The notes: a model not told the origin generated them from the sequence alone. Shown: positions 7,711 to 16,979, numbered from the stretch's first letter. The stretch: 64,000 nt of DNA from UBA1366 sp047602575 (GCA_047602575.1 JASGGY010000002.1:157600-221599); one strand, 5' to 3'. Program-made: numbers and translations.

Positions 7711-9912
7711 ATGGGCGAACAAATTCACTACACAATTGACACGCTGATTCAAAAAATACTAAACGACGACAAGCAGTATGACCTGTCGAAAATCGTGTCG
7801 GCATATGAGCTTGCCGCGCAGTATCATATCAGCCAGAAGCGCGACTCGGGCGAGCCGTATATTTCTCACCCGCTGGCGGTTGCGTATATTCTGCTCGAGC
7901 TTGGTATGGACACCGACACCATCTGTGCCGCACTCCTGCATGATGTGGTGGAGGATACGGAATGCACGGTGCAGGAATTGCAGAAAAAATTCGGCGTGGA
8001 CGTGGCAATGCTCGTCAACGGCGTGACCAAGCTCGGAAAAATCCCGATTTTCACCAAAGAGGAACAAAAAGCCGAGAACATCCGCAAGATTCTCCTTGCC
8101 ATGAGCGAGGACATCCGCGTCATCATCATCAAGCTTGCCGACCGCCTGCACAATATGCGCACCCTCCATTACCGCAACGACGAAAAGCGCCGCGCAACCG
8201 CCCACGAAACGATGAACATTTATGCACCCATCGCCCACCGGCTCGGTATCCGTTCCATCAAGGACGAGCTGGAGGAGCTTGCGTTTCAGTACCTTGACCC
8301 GTATGCCTATGAGGAGATTGAAAAGCAAATGGCGCTGCGCAAGGACGCGCGTGAGGATTTGGTGGAAAAAATCAAAGCACGCATCGCCGAGCGTCTGGCA
8401 AAGGATTTCAACCCCCTGCCGCTCATTGAGGGACGCGTGAAAAGCAATTATGGCATTTACAAAAAAGTTTATCGCGACGGCAAGGAAATCGACCAGATTT
8501 ACGACCGCTATGCCGTGCGGATTATCGTGGAAACGGTGACGGAATGCTATTATGTTCTGGGCATCATCCACGATATGTACAAGCCCATTCCCAACCGCTT
8601 CAAGGACTATATTTCCACCCCAAAAGCCAATATGTACCAATCTCTCCATACCACCGTCATCAGTCGCGTCGGACTGCCCTTTGAGGTGCAGATCCGCACA
8701 TGGGAAATGCACCACACCGCGGAGTTCGGTATCGCCGCGCACTGGAAGTACAAAGAGGGCTTAAAAGGCGCGCGTTCGAGCAAGGACGACAACCGCCTTG
8801 CGTGGATCCGGCAGATCATCGAAGCGCAGCAGGAATCCGACGATGTGGAGGAAATTGTCCGCACCATCAAAAACGACCTTGCGCCGGAGGATGTGTTCGC
8901 GTTCACACCAAAAGGCGACATGATTTCGCTTCCCATCGGTTCGACCGTCATTGACTTTGCGTATGCCATTCACACCCAGGTCGGACACCGGATGTGCGGG
9001 GCGAAGGTTGACAAGAAAATGGAGAGCTATGACCATCAGGTCAAGACCGGCGAAATCATCGAAATTCTCACCACCAACGCGCCCGGTCACGGCCCAAGCC
9101 GTTCATGGCTCAACCTTTGCAAGACCAACGAAGCGAAGTCGAAAATCCGTTCGTGGTTTAAAAAAGAACGTCGCGAGGAAAACATCGCCGAGGGTAAAGC
9201 GGATCTCGAACGCGAATTCCGCCGCAACATGATTCGCATTCCCGAGGAGGAGCTGGAGGAGTTCCTGTCGCTTGACATGAAGCGGCACAACTGCGAAACG
9301 CTCGACGACTTCTACGCGGCGGTGGGCTACGGCGGCATTGTGCTGTCAAAGGTTCTCCAGCGTTTAAAAGATGAATACAACAAGAGATATGTTTCCGTCC
9401 GCAAGGAGGAGGAGGAGCGGCTCAGAGCGCTCCAGAACCGTCCGACGAAAAGCCGCTCCGGCGTGATTGTGGACGGCATCGCAGACTGTGTGATTAAATT
9501 TTCACAGTGCTGCAATCCCTTGCCCGGCGACGATATCGTGGGCTTCATCACGCGCGGACACGGCATTTCTGTGCATAAAAAAGACTGCGTGAACTACATC
9601 GCGCAAAAGGATCAGGACGGATCGCGCGAGCGGTGGCTGGACGTACACTGGGCGGACGAGAGCGAGCCGACGTATTTTAAAGCGACGCTCGACATCGTGG
9701 CATTTGACCGCATCGGGCTTTTGGCGGACATTTCCTCCACCCTTGCCGGCATCCGGATTCCCATGCACGAAGCAAGCGCGCGGGAGTTGAAAAACGGCAA
9801 CGCGAACGTGATGGTGACCATCAGCATCGCGGGCGTTGACCAGCTCAATTCCGTCATCGCGCGGCTGAAAAAAATCGAAAGCGTCATTTCCGTGGACAGA
9901 AGCGGAAAGTAA
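7711..9912 (+). CDS. relA: Bifunctional (p)ppGpp synthetase/hydrolase (Rel/SpoT long RSH)
   Basis: 733 residues, full-length long RSH protein controlling the stringent response. Domains in order: HD hydrolase (about 25-190) with H53 and HD at 77-78 (LLHDVVEDT), so hydrolysis should be active; synthetase (about 235-350) starting RVKSNYGIYKKV and including YDRYAVRIIV and YISTPKANMYQSLHTTV; TGS (about 390-450, DVFAFTPKGDMISLPIG); a helical/zinc-finger-like region with CVIKFSQCCNPLPGDDIVGF; C-terminal ACT (about 655-733). The GGAGTAAGGAG before ATG 7711 is a good ribosome site. It lies 66 bases after recJ and 32 bases before a metallo-beta-lactamase gene, suggesting a common transcript. Confidence 0.94.
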   Translation: MGEQIHYTIDTLIQKILNDDKQYDLSKIVSAYELAAQYHISQKRDSGEPYISHPLAVAYILLELGMDTDTICAALLHDVVEDTECTVQELQKKFGVDVAMLVNGVTKLGKIPIFTKEEQKAENIRKILLAMSEDIRVIIIKLADRLHNMRTLHYRNDEKRRATAHETMNIYAPIAHRLGIRSIKDELEELAFQYLDPYAYEEIEKQMALRKDAREDLVEKIKARIAERLAKDFNPLPLIEGRVKSNYGIYKKVYRDGKEIDQIYDRYAVRIIVETVTECYYVLGIIHDMYKPIPNRFKDYISTPKANMYQSLHTTVISRVGLPFEVQIRTWEMHHTAEFGIAAHWKYKEGLKGARSSKDDNRLAWIRQIIEAQQESDDVEEIVRTIKNDLAPEDVFAFTPKGDMISLPIGSTVIDFAYAIHTQVGHRMCGAKVDKKMESYDHQVKTGEIIEILTTNAPGHGPSRSWLNLCKTNEAKSKIRSWFKKERREENIAEGKADLEREFRRNMIRIPEEELEEFLSLDMKRHNCETLDDFYAAVGYGGIVLSKVLQRLKDEYNKRYVSVRKEEEERLRALQNRPTKSRSGVIVDGIADCVIKFSQCCNPLPGDDIVGFITRGHGISVHKKDCVNYIAQKDQDGSRERWLDVHWADESEPTYFKATLDIVAFDRIGLLADISSTLAGIRIPMHEASARELKNGNANVMVTISIAGVDQLNSVIARLKKIESVISVDRSGK

Positions 9913-9944
9913 CGCGATTTCTATCATCGAAAGAAGGGGAAACC

Positions 9945-10568
9945 ATGACCATCCACCGCCTCCCGCCTTTGTCCGCGTTTCGCACAAACAGCTATCTTGT
10001 CACGGCGGACGACAAAAATGCCGTGCTGATTGACGCGCCCGCAAATGCGGAATTTATTTTGGACGAGTTAGTGCGTTACGGCTTGACGCTTAAAAAAATC
10101 CTGCTCACACACGGACACCATGACCACATTGGTGCGGCGGCGCAGCTTTCGCAAAAGACAGGCTGCGCGGTGCTGATTCACAGCGCGGATGCGGTAATGC
10201 TTGCCGACAGCGTCGCAAATCTGGGCGCGGTGTTCGGGCTTGAAACGCTTGCGCCGGTGCGCAATGCAAGGGAAATCGCGGACGGGGATCGCATCGACGA
10301 AGCGGGGCTGGAGTTCCGCGTCCTCCACACGCCCGGGCATACGGTGGGAAGTGTGTGTTATATCGCGGAGAATGCGCTTTTTTCGGGCGACACGCTCTTT
10401 GCCGGCACAATCGGCAGAACGGACTTCCCCGGCGGCAGCATGGCAGTCATCCGGAAATCGCTAGAAACGCTGTGCGCCTTGCCGGGCGATTATGACGTAT
10501 ACCCAGGCCACGAGGACAGCACGACGCTTTCCTACGAGCGGGCAACGAATTTCTACCTGCGGTTTTAG
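9945..10568 (+). CDS. Metallo-beta-lactamase-fold hydrolase, glyoxalase II-like
   Basis: 207 residues. It has the complete two-zinc signature of glyoxalase II-like hydrolases: THGHHDHIGA (about 55-64), HTPGHTVGSVCYI with the third-metal His, GDTLFAGTIGRTDFPGG with the bridging Asp, and a final PGHEDSTTLSYER. The substrate is not defined by sequence; relatives hydrolyse S-acyl-glutathione or other thioesters, but this standalone ~200-residue type between relA and hemZ is common in Firmicutes and uncharacterised. GGGGAAACC precedes the ATG. Likely part of the recJ-relA-hemZ-rumA transcription unit. Confidence 0.88.
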   Translation: MTIHRLPPLSAFRTNSYLVTADDKNAVLIDAPANAEFILDELVRYGLTLKKILLTHGHHDHIGAAAQLSQKTGCAVLIHSADAVMLADSVANLGAVFGLETLAPVRNAREIADGDRIDEAGLEFRVLHTPGHTVGSVCYIAENALFSGDTLFAGTIGRTDFPGGSMAVIRKSLETLCALPGDYDVYPGHEDSTTLSYERATNFYLRF

Positions 10569-10609
10569 CCGCATTTCCATGTAATAAGCCCAAACGGGGA
10601 GGATTGTTC

Positions 10610-12082
10610 ATGACGTTGATTTTCAGCGGAAACACTTATAAATACGAAGCCGAAAGCGTTGTGAAATTGTTTTTCCCCGCCGAGAAATTCGACTTTTTGT
10701 ATGAGCATTCCCCGCGCGACGCCGACGGGGATGTTTGCTTTCTGCGCCGGAAGAACTTTGGCGGGAACATCCTGCTCTATGCGATCTGTTCCGTGGGCGG
10801 GAAAACCGCGCGGCACGGCGTGACCATCCGCGCGGCTGACGAAAACACCGCGGAGCGCACGCTTTGTACGCAGCTGTTTCTGTGCCTGTGCGCCCTCACG
10901 GGGAAGCGTCCGGAATGGGGGATTCTCACGGGCGTGCGTCCGGTCAAGACGTATACCGCGCTGCTCAACGGCGGGAAAACGCAGGACGAAGCTGCCGCGT
11001 TTCTGCGCGATACGTATCTTTGTGCCGACGCAAAAATCCGCCTTGCCGCCCAGACCGCCGCCAACCAGACGCGCATTCTTTCGGCACTCGCACCGGATTT
11101 GTTCAGCCTGTATGTTTCGATTCCGTTCTGCCCGTCGCGCTGCTCTTACTGCTCGTTTGTTTCCCATACGGCGGCGCAGAGCGCGAAGCTGATTCCGCAA
11201 TATGTCCACCGCCTTTGCCGCGAAATTGAAGCGACCGGCGCAATCGCAAAGCGGCTCGGCTTACGGCTTTACACCGTTTATATCGGCGGGGGAACGCCCA
11301 CAGTGCTGGACGCACCCCTCCTCGCGGCGGTGATGGAGGCGGTTTCGCGCAGCTTTGATTCGTCGCACATCCGCGAATACACGGTCGAGGCCGGTCGCGC
11401 GGATACCGTTACGCCCGAAAAGCTCGACGTGATCAAAGCAAACGGTGCGGACAGAATTTCCGTCAACCCGCAGACGCTCAGCGATGCTGTACTTGCCGCC
11501 ATCGGCAGAAAGCACACCGCCGCACAGTTTTATACCGCTTACAATCAAGCCGTGCAGGCGGGCTTTCGCCTGATCAACACCGACCTCATCGCGGGGCTTC
11601 CGACCGACACACCCGAAAATTTCGCGCAAACCCTTGATCAGATCACAGCCCTTTCGCCCGCCAACATCACCGTCCACACGCTTTCGATCAAGCGCTCGTC
11701 CGCGCTCAACACCGACCTGCGCGCGACGCTTGCGGACGTTCTGACCAGCCCGGCGCACCGGATGACGGACGATGCGGCGCAGCAGCTTCCCGCCGCCGGC
11801 TACCAGCCGTATTACTTATACCGCCAGAAAAATATGCTCGACAACCTCGAGAACACCGGCTGGTGCAAGCCCGGCACTGAGAGCGCTTACAACGTGCTGA
11901 TCATGGAGGAAGTCCAGACGATTCTTGCCTGCGGGGCGGGCGCGTCCACGAAGCTTTGCGGGCTGCCGAACAAGGGCATACAGCGCAGCTTTAATTTTAA
12001 GCACGCCCACGAGTATATCAAGCGCTTTGAAGAGGTGCTTTCCCGAAAAAAATATATTGAGGAGTTTTACGGCTTTGGATAA
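10610..12082 (+). CDS. hemZ: HemZ-type radical SAM coproporphyrinogen dehydrogenase-like protein
   Basis: 490 residues from ATG 10610, chosen because GGGGAGG lies at 10596-10602; the upstream in-frame TTG has no good site. A ~165-residue N-terminal extension typical of HemZ (rather than HemN) precedes the radical SAM core. The 4Fe-4S/SAM motif is CPSRCSYC (about residues 173-180), followed by YIGGGTPTVL, EYTVEAGRADTVTPEKL, VNPQTLSDAVLAAIGR and NTDLIAGLPTDTPENF. HemN/HemZ enzymes oxidatively decarboxylate coproporphyrinogen III, but the HemZ branch has weak biochemical support and could have another porphyrin-related role. The next gene begins within its last codons. Confidence 0.85.
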   Translation: MTLIFSGNTYKYEAESVVKLFFPAEKFDFLYEHSPRDADGDVCFLRRKNFGGNILLYAICSVGGKTARHGVTIRAADENTAERTLCTQLFLCLCALTGKRPEWGILTGVRPVKTYTALLNGGKTQDEAAAFLRDTYLCADAKIRLAAQTAANQTRILSALAPDLFSLYVSIPFCPSRCSYCSFVSHTAAQSAKLIPQYVHRLCREIEATGAIAKRLGLRLYTVYIGGGTPTVLDAPLLAAVMEAVSRSFDSSHIREYTVEAGRADTVTPEKLDVIKANGADRISVNPQTLSDAVLAAIGRKHTAAQFYTAYNQAVQAGFRLINTDLIAGLPTDTPENFAQTLDQITALSPANITVHTLSIKRSSALNTDLRATLADVLTSPAHRMTDDAAQQLPAAGYQPYYLYRQKNMLDNLENTGWCKPGTESAYNVLIMEEVQTILACGAGASTKLCGLPNKGIQRSFNFKHAHEYIKRFEEVLSRKKYIEEFYGFG

Positions 12083-13445
12083 AATCAGCCCGCGCAAAAA
12101 CGATGTTGTGACAATCGAAATCACCGGCATGACCGCCGAGGGCAGCGGCGTCGGCAGAACCACGGACGGCATGGCGGTGTTCGTTCCCGCGGCGGCGGTG
12201 GGCGACACGGCGGAGGTTGTGCTGGTCAAGGTGCTGAAAAGCTACGCGTTCGGGAAGATTCTTGCGCTGAAAAGCGCTGCCAATACGCGGATTACACCGG
12301 ACTGCGCGGCGTTTCCGCAGTGCGGCGGGTGTGTGTTCCGCCACATCAGCTACGCGGAGGAGCTGCGCATCAAGGACGGCTTTGTGCGGGATTCCTTCGC
12401 GCGCATCGGCAAGCTTGACGTTCCCTTTGAGCCGCCGGAGGCAGCGCCGGAAACCGCGCGTTACCGCAACAAAGCGCAGTTTCCGGTTGCGGAAAAGGAC
12501 GGGAAAGCGGTGTGCGGCTTTTACGCGAAAAACTCGCACAGGGTGATCCCTGTGGCCGACTGCGCGCTTGAGCCGGAGGTGTTCTTGCGGCTCACCGCGC
12601 GGGTTCTGGAATATGTAAACAGGCAGCACATCGCGCCCTATGACGAGCGGACGGGGAAGGGGCTGCTGCGGCACATTTACCTGCGGCGCGGCGCGCACAC
12701 CGGCGAAACGATGGTGTGTCTGGTGACGGCGGACAATGCGGCGGACGAATTTCGCCCGCTTGCGCAGGCGCTGACGGCGGAGTTCCCCGAAATCGTGAGC
12801 GTGGTGCTAAATGTGAACAGGTGCGACACAAATGTGATTCTCGGGAACAAGACGCTGGTGCTGGCGGGGCGTGAAACGATCACCGACCGGATGTGCGGGA
12901 ATGAAATCACGCTGTCGCCGCACGCGTTTTATCAGGTCAACACCCCCGCGGCGGAGGGCTTGTACCGGATTGCCGCGGAATACGCGGAGCTGACGGGCGC
13001 GGAAACGCTGCTCGATTTATACTGCGGTGCGGGAACAATCGGGTTGTCGATGGCGGGCAAGGCGAAAAAAGTGATCGGCGTGGAGGAGGTTGCCCCTGCG
13101 ATCGCGAACGCCCGCGCCAACGCCGCCGCGAACGGCATCACAAACGCAGAATTCCTGTGCGGCGACGCAGGAAAAACGGCAGAGCTGCTGCTTGCGCGCG
13201 GCGAGCGTCCGAACGTGATCATCGCCGACCCCGCCCGCAAGGGCTGCGACCAAACGGCGCTTGACGCGATGCTTGCTCTCGCACCGGAGCGGATCGTGAT
13301 GATTTCCTGCAACCACGCCACCGCAGCGCGCGACTGCGCGTATCTGTGCGCGAATGGGTATAGGGCGGTGAGGGCAAGGGCAGTGGATTTGTTTCCGCGG
13401 ACGGGGCATGTTGAGACTTGCGTATTGATGTCGCGCAATATATAG
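12075..13445 (+). CDS. rumA: 23S rRNA (uracil-5-)-methyltransferase, RumA/RlmD family
   Basis: 456 residues. The start is TTG 12075, overlapping the hemZ stop by 8 bases, with GAGGAG at 12059-12064; the longer frame upstream is antisense-type sequence inside hemZ. Order: TRAM-like RNA-binding domain (EITGMTAEGSGVGRTTDG), Fe-S cluster motif CAAFPQCGGC (about 77-86), then the Rossmann methyltransferase with SPHAFYQVN, LDLYCGAGTIGLSM, DPARKGCDQ (about 385) and the catalytic Cys at about 412 in MISCNHATA. SAM-dependent m5U formation in 23S rRNA. Its last codons (GHVETCVLMS) are the sequence repeated at 14503-14538 inside the downstream island, see findings. Confidence 0.9.
   Translation: MDKISPRKNDVVTIEITGMTAEGSGVGRTTDGMAVFVPAAAVGDTAEVVLVKVLKSYAFGKILALKSAANTRITPDCAAFPQCGGCVFRHISYAEELRIKDGFVRDSFARIGKLDVPFEPPEAAPETARYRNKAQFPVAEKDGKAVCGFYAKNSHRVIPVADCALEPEVFLRLTARVLEYVNRQHIAPYDERTGKGLLRHIYLRRGAHTGETMVCLVTADNAADEFRPLAQALTAEFPEIVSVVLNVNRCDTNVILGNKTLVLAGRETITDRMCGNEITLSPHAFYQVNTPAAEGLYRIAAEYAELTGAETLLDLYCGAGTIGLSMAGKAKKVIGVEEVAPAIANARANAAANGITNAEFLCGDAGKTAELLLARGERPNVIIADPARKGCDQTALDAMLALAPERIVMISCNHATAARDCAYLCANGYRAVRARAVDLFPRTGHVETCVLMSRNI
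13407..13435 (+). repeat. candidate attachment site, left copy (rumA 3' end)
   Basis: CATGTTGAGACTTGCGTATT and the following nine bases match the element at 14503-14531 at 22 of 29 positions, including GTTGAGAC and GTATTGATG blocks. It lies inside the last codons of rumA, a known insertion hotspot for integrative elements in streptococci and other Firmicutes. Confidence 0.4.
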
Positions 13446-13535
13446 TAATATTCAGCAGCATGGAATAAGAGAGCAGTAGCAAAAAATATAGCTCGAAGAA
13501 GAAGTAACAAATCTTAAGTTGTAGAGGGACACATA

Positions 13536-14303
13536 ATGCAAGAATACAAGAATTTATTGGTTAGATTTGTAGACGTGAATAGAAAAATTTTAGGTGAGAA
13601 TCTTGTGGGAGTTTACCTGCATGGCTCTTCTGTGATGGATTGTTTTAATCCTAAGGAGAGCGATTTGGATCTGTTGATCGTTGTGAATGATGTAATTCCG
13701 GATAATGTAAAGAAGAAGTATATGGATATGGTAGTGCTCCTGAACGAAGAAGCACCGGCAAAGGGAATTGAGCTTAGTATTGTAGGAAAAAGCGTTTGCA
13801 ATCCGTTTGTTTATCCGACGCCCTTTGATCTTCATTTTTCAATCACTCATCTTGATTGGTTTAAAAACAGTCCTGAGGACTATGTTGAAAAAATGAAGGG
13901 AACAGACAAGGATCTGGCCGCTCATTTCACAATTATCAACCATAGAGGCAAGGTGTTATATGGTCAGGAAATAAAAGAGGTATTTGGTGAGGTAAGCAAA
14001 CAGGACTATTTTGATAGTATCTGGTTTGATATAGAGGGCGCGCAGGAAGATATTCTGGATAATACAATGTACATTACATTAAACCTTGCGAGAGTACTTG
14101 CGTACCAGAAAAATAATTTCATTCTATCTAAAAAAGAAGGTGGTGAGTGGGGACTTTCCAATTTACCAGAGAAGTATCACCCTCTCATCATCTCAGCACT
14201 TGAGGAGTACGCAAGCGTAAACCCATTTCGTTACAATATGGAACTGGCTGCTGAATATGCAAAATATATGCTGGGAGAAATACAAAATTGTATGAATATA
14301 TGA
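13536..14303 (+). CDS. Aminoglycoside nucleotidyltransferase-like protein (ANT/AadA type)
   Basis: 255 residues. The N-terminal nucleotidyltransferase core shows YLHGSS (about 28-32) followed by ESDLDLLIVV with the two metal-binding Asp (D43, D45), the hallmark of DNA polymerase beta-like transferases. The C-terminal helical part (YITLNLARVLAYQKNNFILSKKEGGEW and later YHPLIISALEEYA) matches the DUF4111 domain of AadA/ANT(9) adenylyltransferases that inactivate spectinomycin or streptomycin by AMP transfer. AT content is far higher than in the preceding genes and it is the first gene of the island after rumA. AGAGGGA precedes the ATG. Substrate is inferred from family only. Confidence 0.75.
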   Translation: MQEYKNLLVRFVDVNRKILGENLVGVYLHGSSVMDCFNPKESDLDLLIVVNDVIPDNVKKKYMDMVVLLNEEAPAKGIELSIVGKSVCNPFVYPTPFDLHFSITHLDWFKNSPEDYVEKMKGTDKDLAAHFTIINHRGKVLYGQEIKEVFGEVSKQDYFDSIWFDIEGAQEDILDNTMYITLNLARVLAYQKNNFILSKKEGGEWGLSNLPEKYHPLIISALEEYASVNPFRYNMELAAEYAKYMLGEIQNCMNI

Positions 14304-14502
14304 ATAGCATACTTAAGAGAAGCGATAGATTAGATATCAAGAAATTGATGGACTAACGAAAAAACATTAATCCTGTCCACTCAACCTATCAGCGTTGACT
14401 TATTCCCGAGAACGAGTAAAAGGTGTAAAACGGCGTAGACTTATTTCCTTTGACGTAAAAATGCAAAAATACACGTAAGACATCAATCTGATGACCTCGT
14501 TC

Positions 14503-14538
14503 CACGTTGAGACGGTTGTATTGATGGCAAGGGTTTAG
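14503..14538 (+). repeat. rumA 3'-end relic, candidate right attachment site
   Basis: Reads HVETVVLMARV then stop in one frame, the canonical C-terminus of RumA-type methyltransferases, preceded by a damaged GACCTCGTTCCA that looks like the DLFPR codons. No other part of a methyltransferase is present. The ANT gene lies between this and the real rumA end, so this is best read as the displaced end of a former rumA gene left by site-specific insertion. The rest of 14304-14575 holds nothing recognisable. Confidence 0.55.
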
Positions 14539-14575
14539 GGATGTTTTATAAAAGTTATTAATTATGAGGTGAATT

Positions 14576-14995
14576 ATGCAAGGTTATAATGTAATAGCTG
14601 TCTTTAATTACACGGCGGATAAATGGTTGATGTGCAAGCGAAGAAAGAATCCATATATCGGATTGTCAAATCTTGTTGGTGGAAAAATAGAAATAGCTGA
14701 AGAGGGTATTGACGCCGCATATCGTGAATTAGAGGAAGAAACCTCAATCACAAAAGAAGATATAACATTAATTCATTTAATGGATTTTACATATTATATT
14801 GATAATTGTTACGTTGAGGTTTATGTTGGCAAGTTAAATAAGCCAATCGCTGTCAAGGGGGACGAAAATGAATTGTATTGGTCAGAGGTAGATTGTGATT
14901 TTTTTGATATGACTCAATACGCTGGAGAAGGAAATATTGGGCATATTATTCACCATATTGATTACTCGAAGAAAAAACTGTTTGGAGAAACATAA
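14576..14995 (+). CDS. Nudix hydrolase
   Basis: 139 residues. A complete Nudix box GGKIEIAEEGIDAAYRELEE followed by ETSI is at about residues 35-58 (G, E, REL and EE all present), so Mg-dependent hydrolysis of a nucleoside diphosphate linked to another moiety is expected. The N-terminus MQGYNVIAVFNYTADKWLMC is the first strand of the fold. Substrate cannot be predicted; the resemblance to MutT/8-oxo-dGTP or NTP-sugar types is not decisive. It is AT-rich, in the rumA-prfB island, with GAGGTG before the ATG. A second, broken Nudix gene lies at 16059-16300. Confidence 0.85.
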   Translation: MQGYNVIAVFNYTADKWLMCKRRKNPYIGLSNLVGGKIEIAEEGIDAAYRELEEETSITKEDITLIHLMDFTYYIDNCYVEVYVGKLNKPIAVKGDENELYWSEVDCDFFDMTQYAGEGNIGHIIHHIDYSKKKLFGET

Positions 14996-15286
14996 TTACC
15001 TTATAATTATTAAATCGCTTCGCGGGAACAAGTCCAGAGTGCGGATTTCAGGCGCGAGTGAACGATCTTGATGTCGGCGATTCGCGAGTGAACAGGATAG
15101 ATGTTTTTTGAGTTTTGGCGTATGCGTGAGAACAGGGCGAAAATGTGGACTATGAATTTTTTTACGCGGAGGTTTTTCAGCCAAAAATGCGATGCTTTTG
15201 CGGTTTGATCGATAAAACGTATTTAAGCTAATAAAAAGATTATTATAATTACGAATTGATTGTGATAAGCAAGGAGTTGAGAAAAC

Positions 15287-16046
15287 ATGGACTTATTGAA
15301 TATAAAAGTGAAACATACTGTGTTCGGAGTAGGCACTGTCACTGAGGTAGACGACAAATATATCACTGTTCAGTTTGCTGCAAAGAGTAGCAAATTTGCA
15401 TATCCAGATGCTTTTGAAAAGTTTATTAAAGCTGAGAATTCAGCCATACAGGAAACGGTACTAAATGACATGGTTGTTGCAAGACGTGCAGAGGAAGAAA
15501 GACGTCTAGCAGAGCTTGCTGAACGTATAGCAGCAACAGAAGAAGAAAAAAGACGAGCCACTGAAAGGCAGACTTCTTCTTCGACGAAAAAAGTGAAAAA
15601 TATCGAGGAGGGTTTTGGTGCTGATTATAATGTTGAGCATTTAGCAAGACAGCCCATTTTAACTTATCAGCAGGTTGAAGAACAGTTTGGCATTAGGATT
15701 TCGGGATTTGGTAGAGGCATTAACAAAACTCCGTCAACAGTAGTTCTTATATCTTCTGTTGATAAAAAAGACAGGCTTTGTGTATCACGACCACTGGACC
15801 ACAACTGGTGAGTATATTGATTCCGGCGAAGGAGAAATTGGTGACCAAACAATGTCATCCGGCAAAACAGCCATTGTAAATGCTTTAGATGAAGGAAAAG
15901 ATATTCACCTGTTTGTTAAGTTCTCACCGCAAGAGTGTTACTATCAAGGCGTGTTTGAGTTTGTTGGATATATTTATGAAGATGATCTAGATGAGAACGG
16001 AACTACAAAAAAAGAGTATAAGTTTAGATTCAGAAAAGCAAATTGA
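15287..16046 (+). CDS. Tudor-like plus SRA/DUF3427-like domain protein, one frameshift
   Basis: Two frames joined give ~252 residues. Residues 1-45 (VKHTVFGVGTVTEVDDKYIT, then VQFAAKSSKFAYPDAFEKF) form a Tudor-like module of the type found at the C-terminus of UvrD/PcrA-like helicases. Residues ~60-110 are a charged coiled coil (RRAEEERRLAELAERIAATE). The C-terminal part (VYHDHWTTTGEYIDSGEGEI, GKTAIVNALDEGKDIHLFVK, ECYYQGVFEFVGYI) resembles the SRA/DUF3427-like fold that reads modified or damaged DNA. The switch is in A6 at 15764-15769; deleting one A gives SSVDKKTGFVYHDHW. AAGGAG before the ATG. Possible DNA-modification sensor or accessory nuclease subunit; no nuclease motif is visible. Confidence 0.6.
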
Positions 16047-16058
16047 GGTGCGAGTATT

Positions 16059-16300
16059 TTGATTGATGTTACCGCTACAATTATACATCATGACGGTAAA
16101 TTGCTTATTTGTCGGATGCCCCAAGAAATGTTGTGAAATGCTGTGGAAATTTTCTGAGGGAAAGATGGAAGCCTGAGAAACGCCAGAAGAATGCCACATG
16201 CGCGAATGCCGCGAAGAAGTAGGCGTTACAATTGAAACTGAGCAGTTACTTCGAAATGAACTTGTCAACAAAACTGCACGACTTAAGGCATGGTAAATGT
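16059..16300 (+). pseudogene. Degenerate Nudix hydrolase gene
   Basis: Begins TTG 16059 reading IDVTATIIHHDGKLLICRMP and stops at once (TGA after PQEML). A second frame then reads LWKFSEGKMEA, a TGA, and ETPEECHMRECREEVGVTIE, which is a recognisable Nudix box (G..E..REC.EEVGV). One frameshift and two stop codons make it non-functional. It directly follows the SRA-like gene and ends near the dead insertion sequence. Confidence 0.6.
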
Positions 16301-16317
16301 TGTGGAACAGGCTACGT

Positions 16318-16979
16318 TTTCATCGGTTCAGTATAGCAGAAAATCCCGTCGGTATTCACGACTGCGGCTGCGCATTCCATCTTAATTGCGCGTTTCTTAA
16401 ACCACGCTGTCATTTTGTCGGAAAATCCGCCGACGAGTAGGTGCTTTGTTCTTCATATGCCCCCAGAAGGCGCATCCGGCTGAACTCGTCTATTGCCGTG
16501 TATTGATAGAGCTTCAGCTCCGGGTCTGCAATACAGTATTTCGGAGCGACTTTCACATCGACCTGGACGCGCTCTCCCGGGCGGGTCATCTGCTCGTAGG
16601 GCTTCGGTATGTACTTCTTTTTCGGCTTTTGTTTCTGGAGCATACCGAGCTTTCTCATTGTTCTGAACAAGCGCTCCGGGCATCGTGTATAGCCGCGTTT
16701 TTTCAGCCTGTGCCACAGCTCGACCATGCCAAGCTTCGGGTTACGCTTTTGCATATCCGTTATCAGCTTTATTTCCGCGCCGCTTTGCTGGTTGGGGTGC
16801 GAATGCGGTCGTCTGGACTGACACGCAAGGGATTCCAGCGCTCTGCCATACTTTTTTATCCAAAAATAGATGTATAACTGTCCTTTGTTATATTTTCGGA
16901 TCGCTCTGCTTACACCAAATTTTTCTGCGTAGCAAATTAGGGATCGCTTAAATCTCATGTCTTGTGTTATACTATTCAT
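16318..16979 (-). pseudogene. Truncated DDE (rve/integrase-core) transposase, insertion sequence remnant
   Basis: The open part (16410-16979, 189 residues) has an N-terminal helix-turn-helix (FGVSRAIRKYNKGQLYIYFW), a linker with GMVELWHRLKKRGYTRCPER, and the first catalytic region VQVDVKVAP (D) then YTAIDEFSRMRLLGAY with SSADF. It stops at TTTPTK-like sequence, but another frame continues KMTAWFKKRAIKMECAAAVV and NTDGIF, the degraded second catalytic Asp region. The remaining catalytic Glu region is absent. This is an IS481/IS3-like element that has decayed; no terminal inverted repeats were identified. Confidence 0.7.

Noticed and set aside
7759..8742. 327-residue minus-strand frame inside relA
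   Set aside because: Antisense to a strongly conserved gene; His/Val-rich composition is typical of antisense frames in GC-rich DNA.
11925..12074. Longer rumA start inside hemZ
   Set aside because: The extra 50 residues overlap hemZ and look like out-of-frame hemZ codons; TTG 12075 has a good ribosome site.
14996..15286. Second rumA-end relic or coding sequence in this 290-base gap
   Set aside because: TCGCGAGTGAACAGG and similar words recall rumA ends only loosely, and no frame gives the HVET motif. Nothing else recognised.
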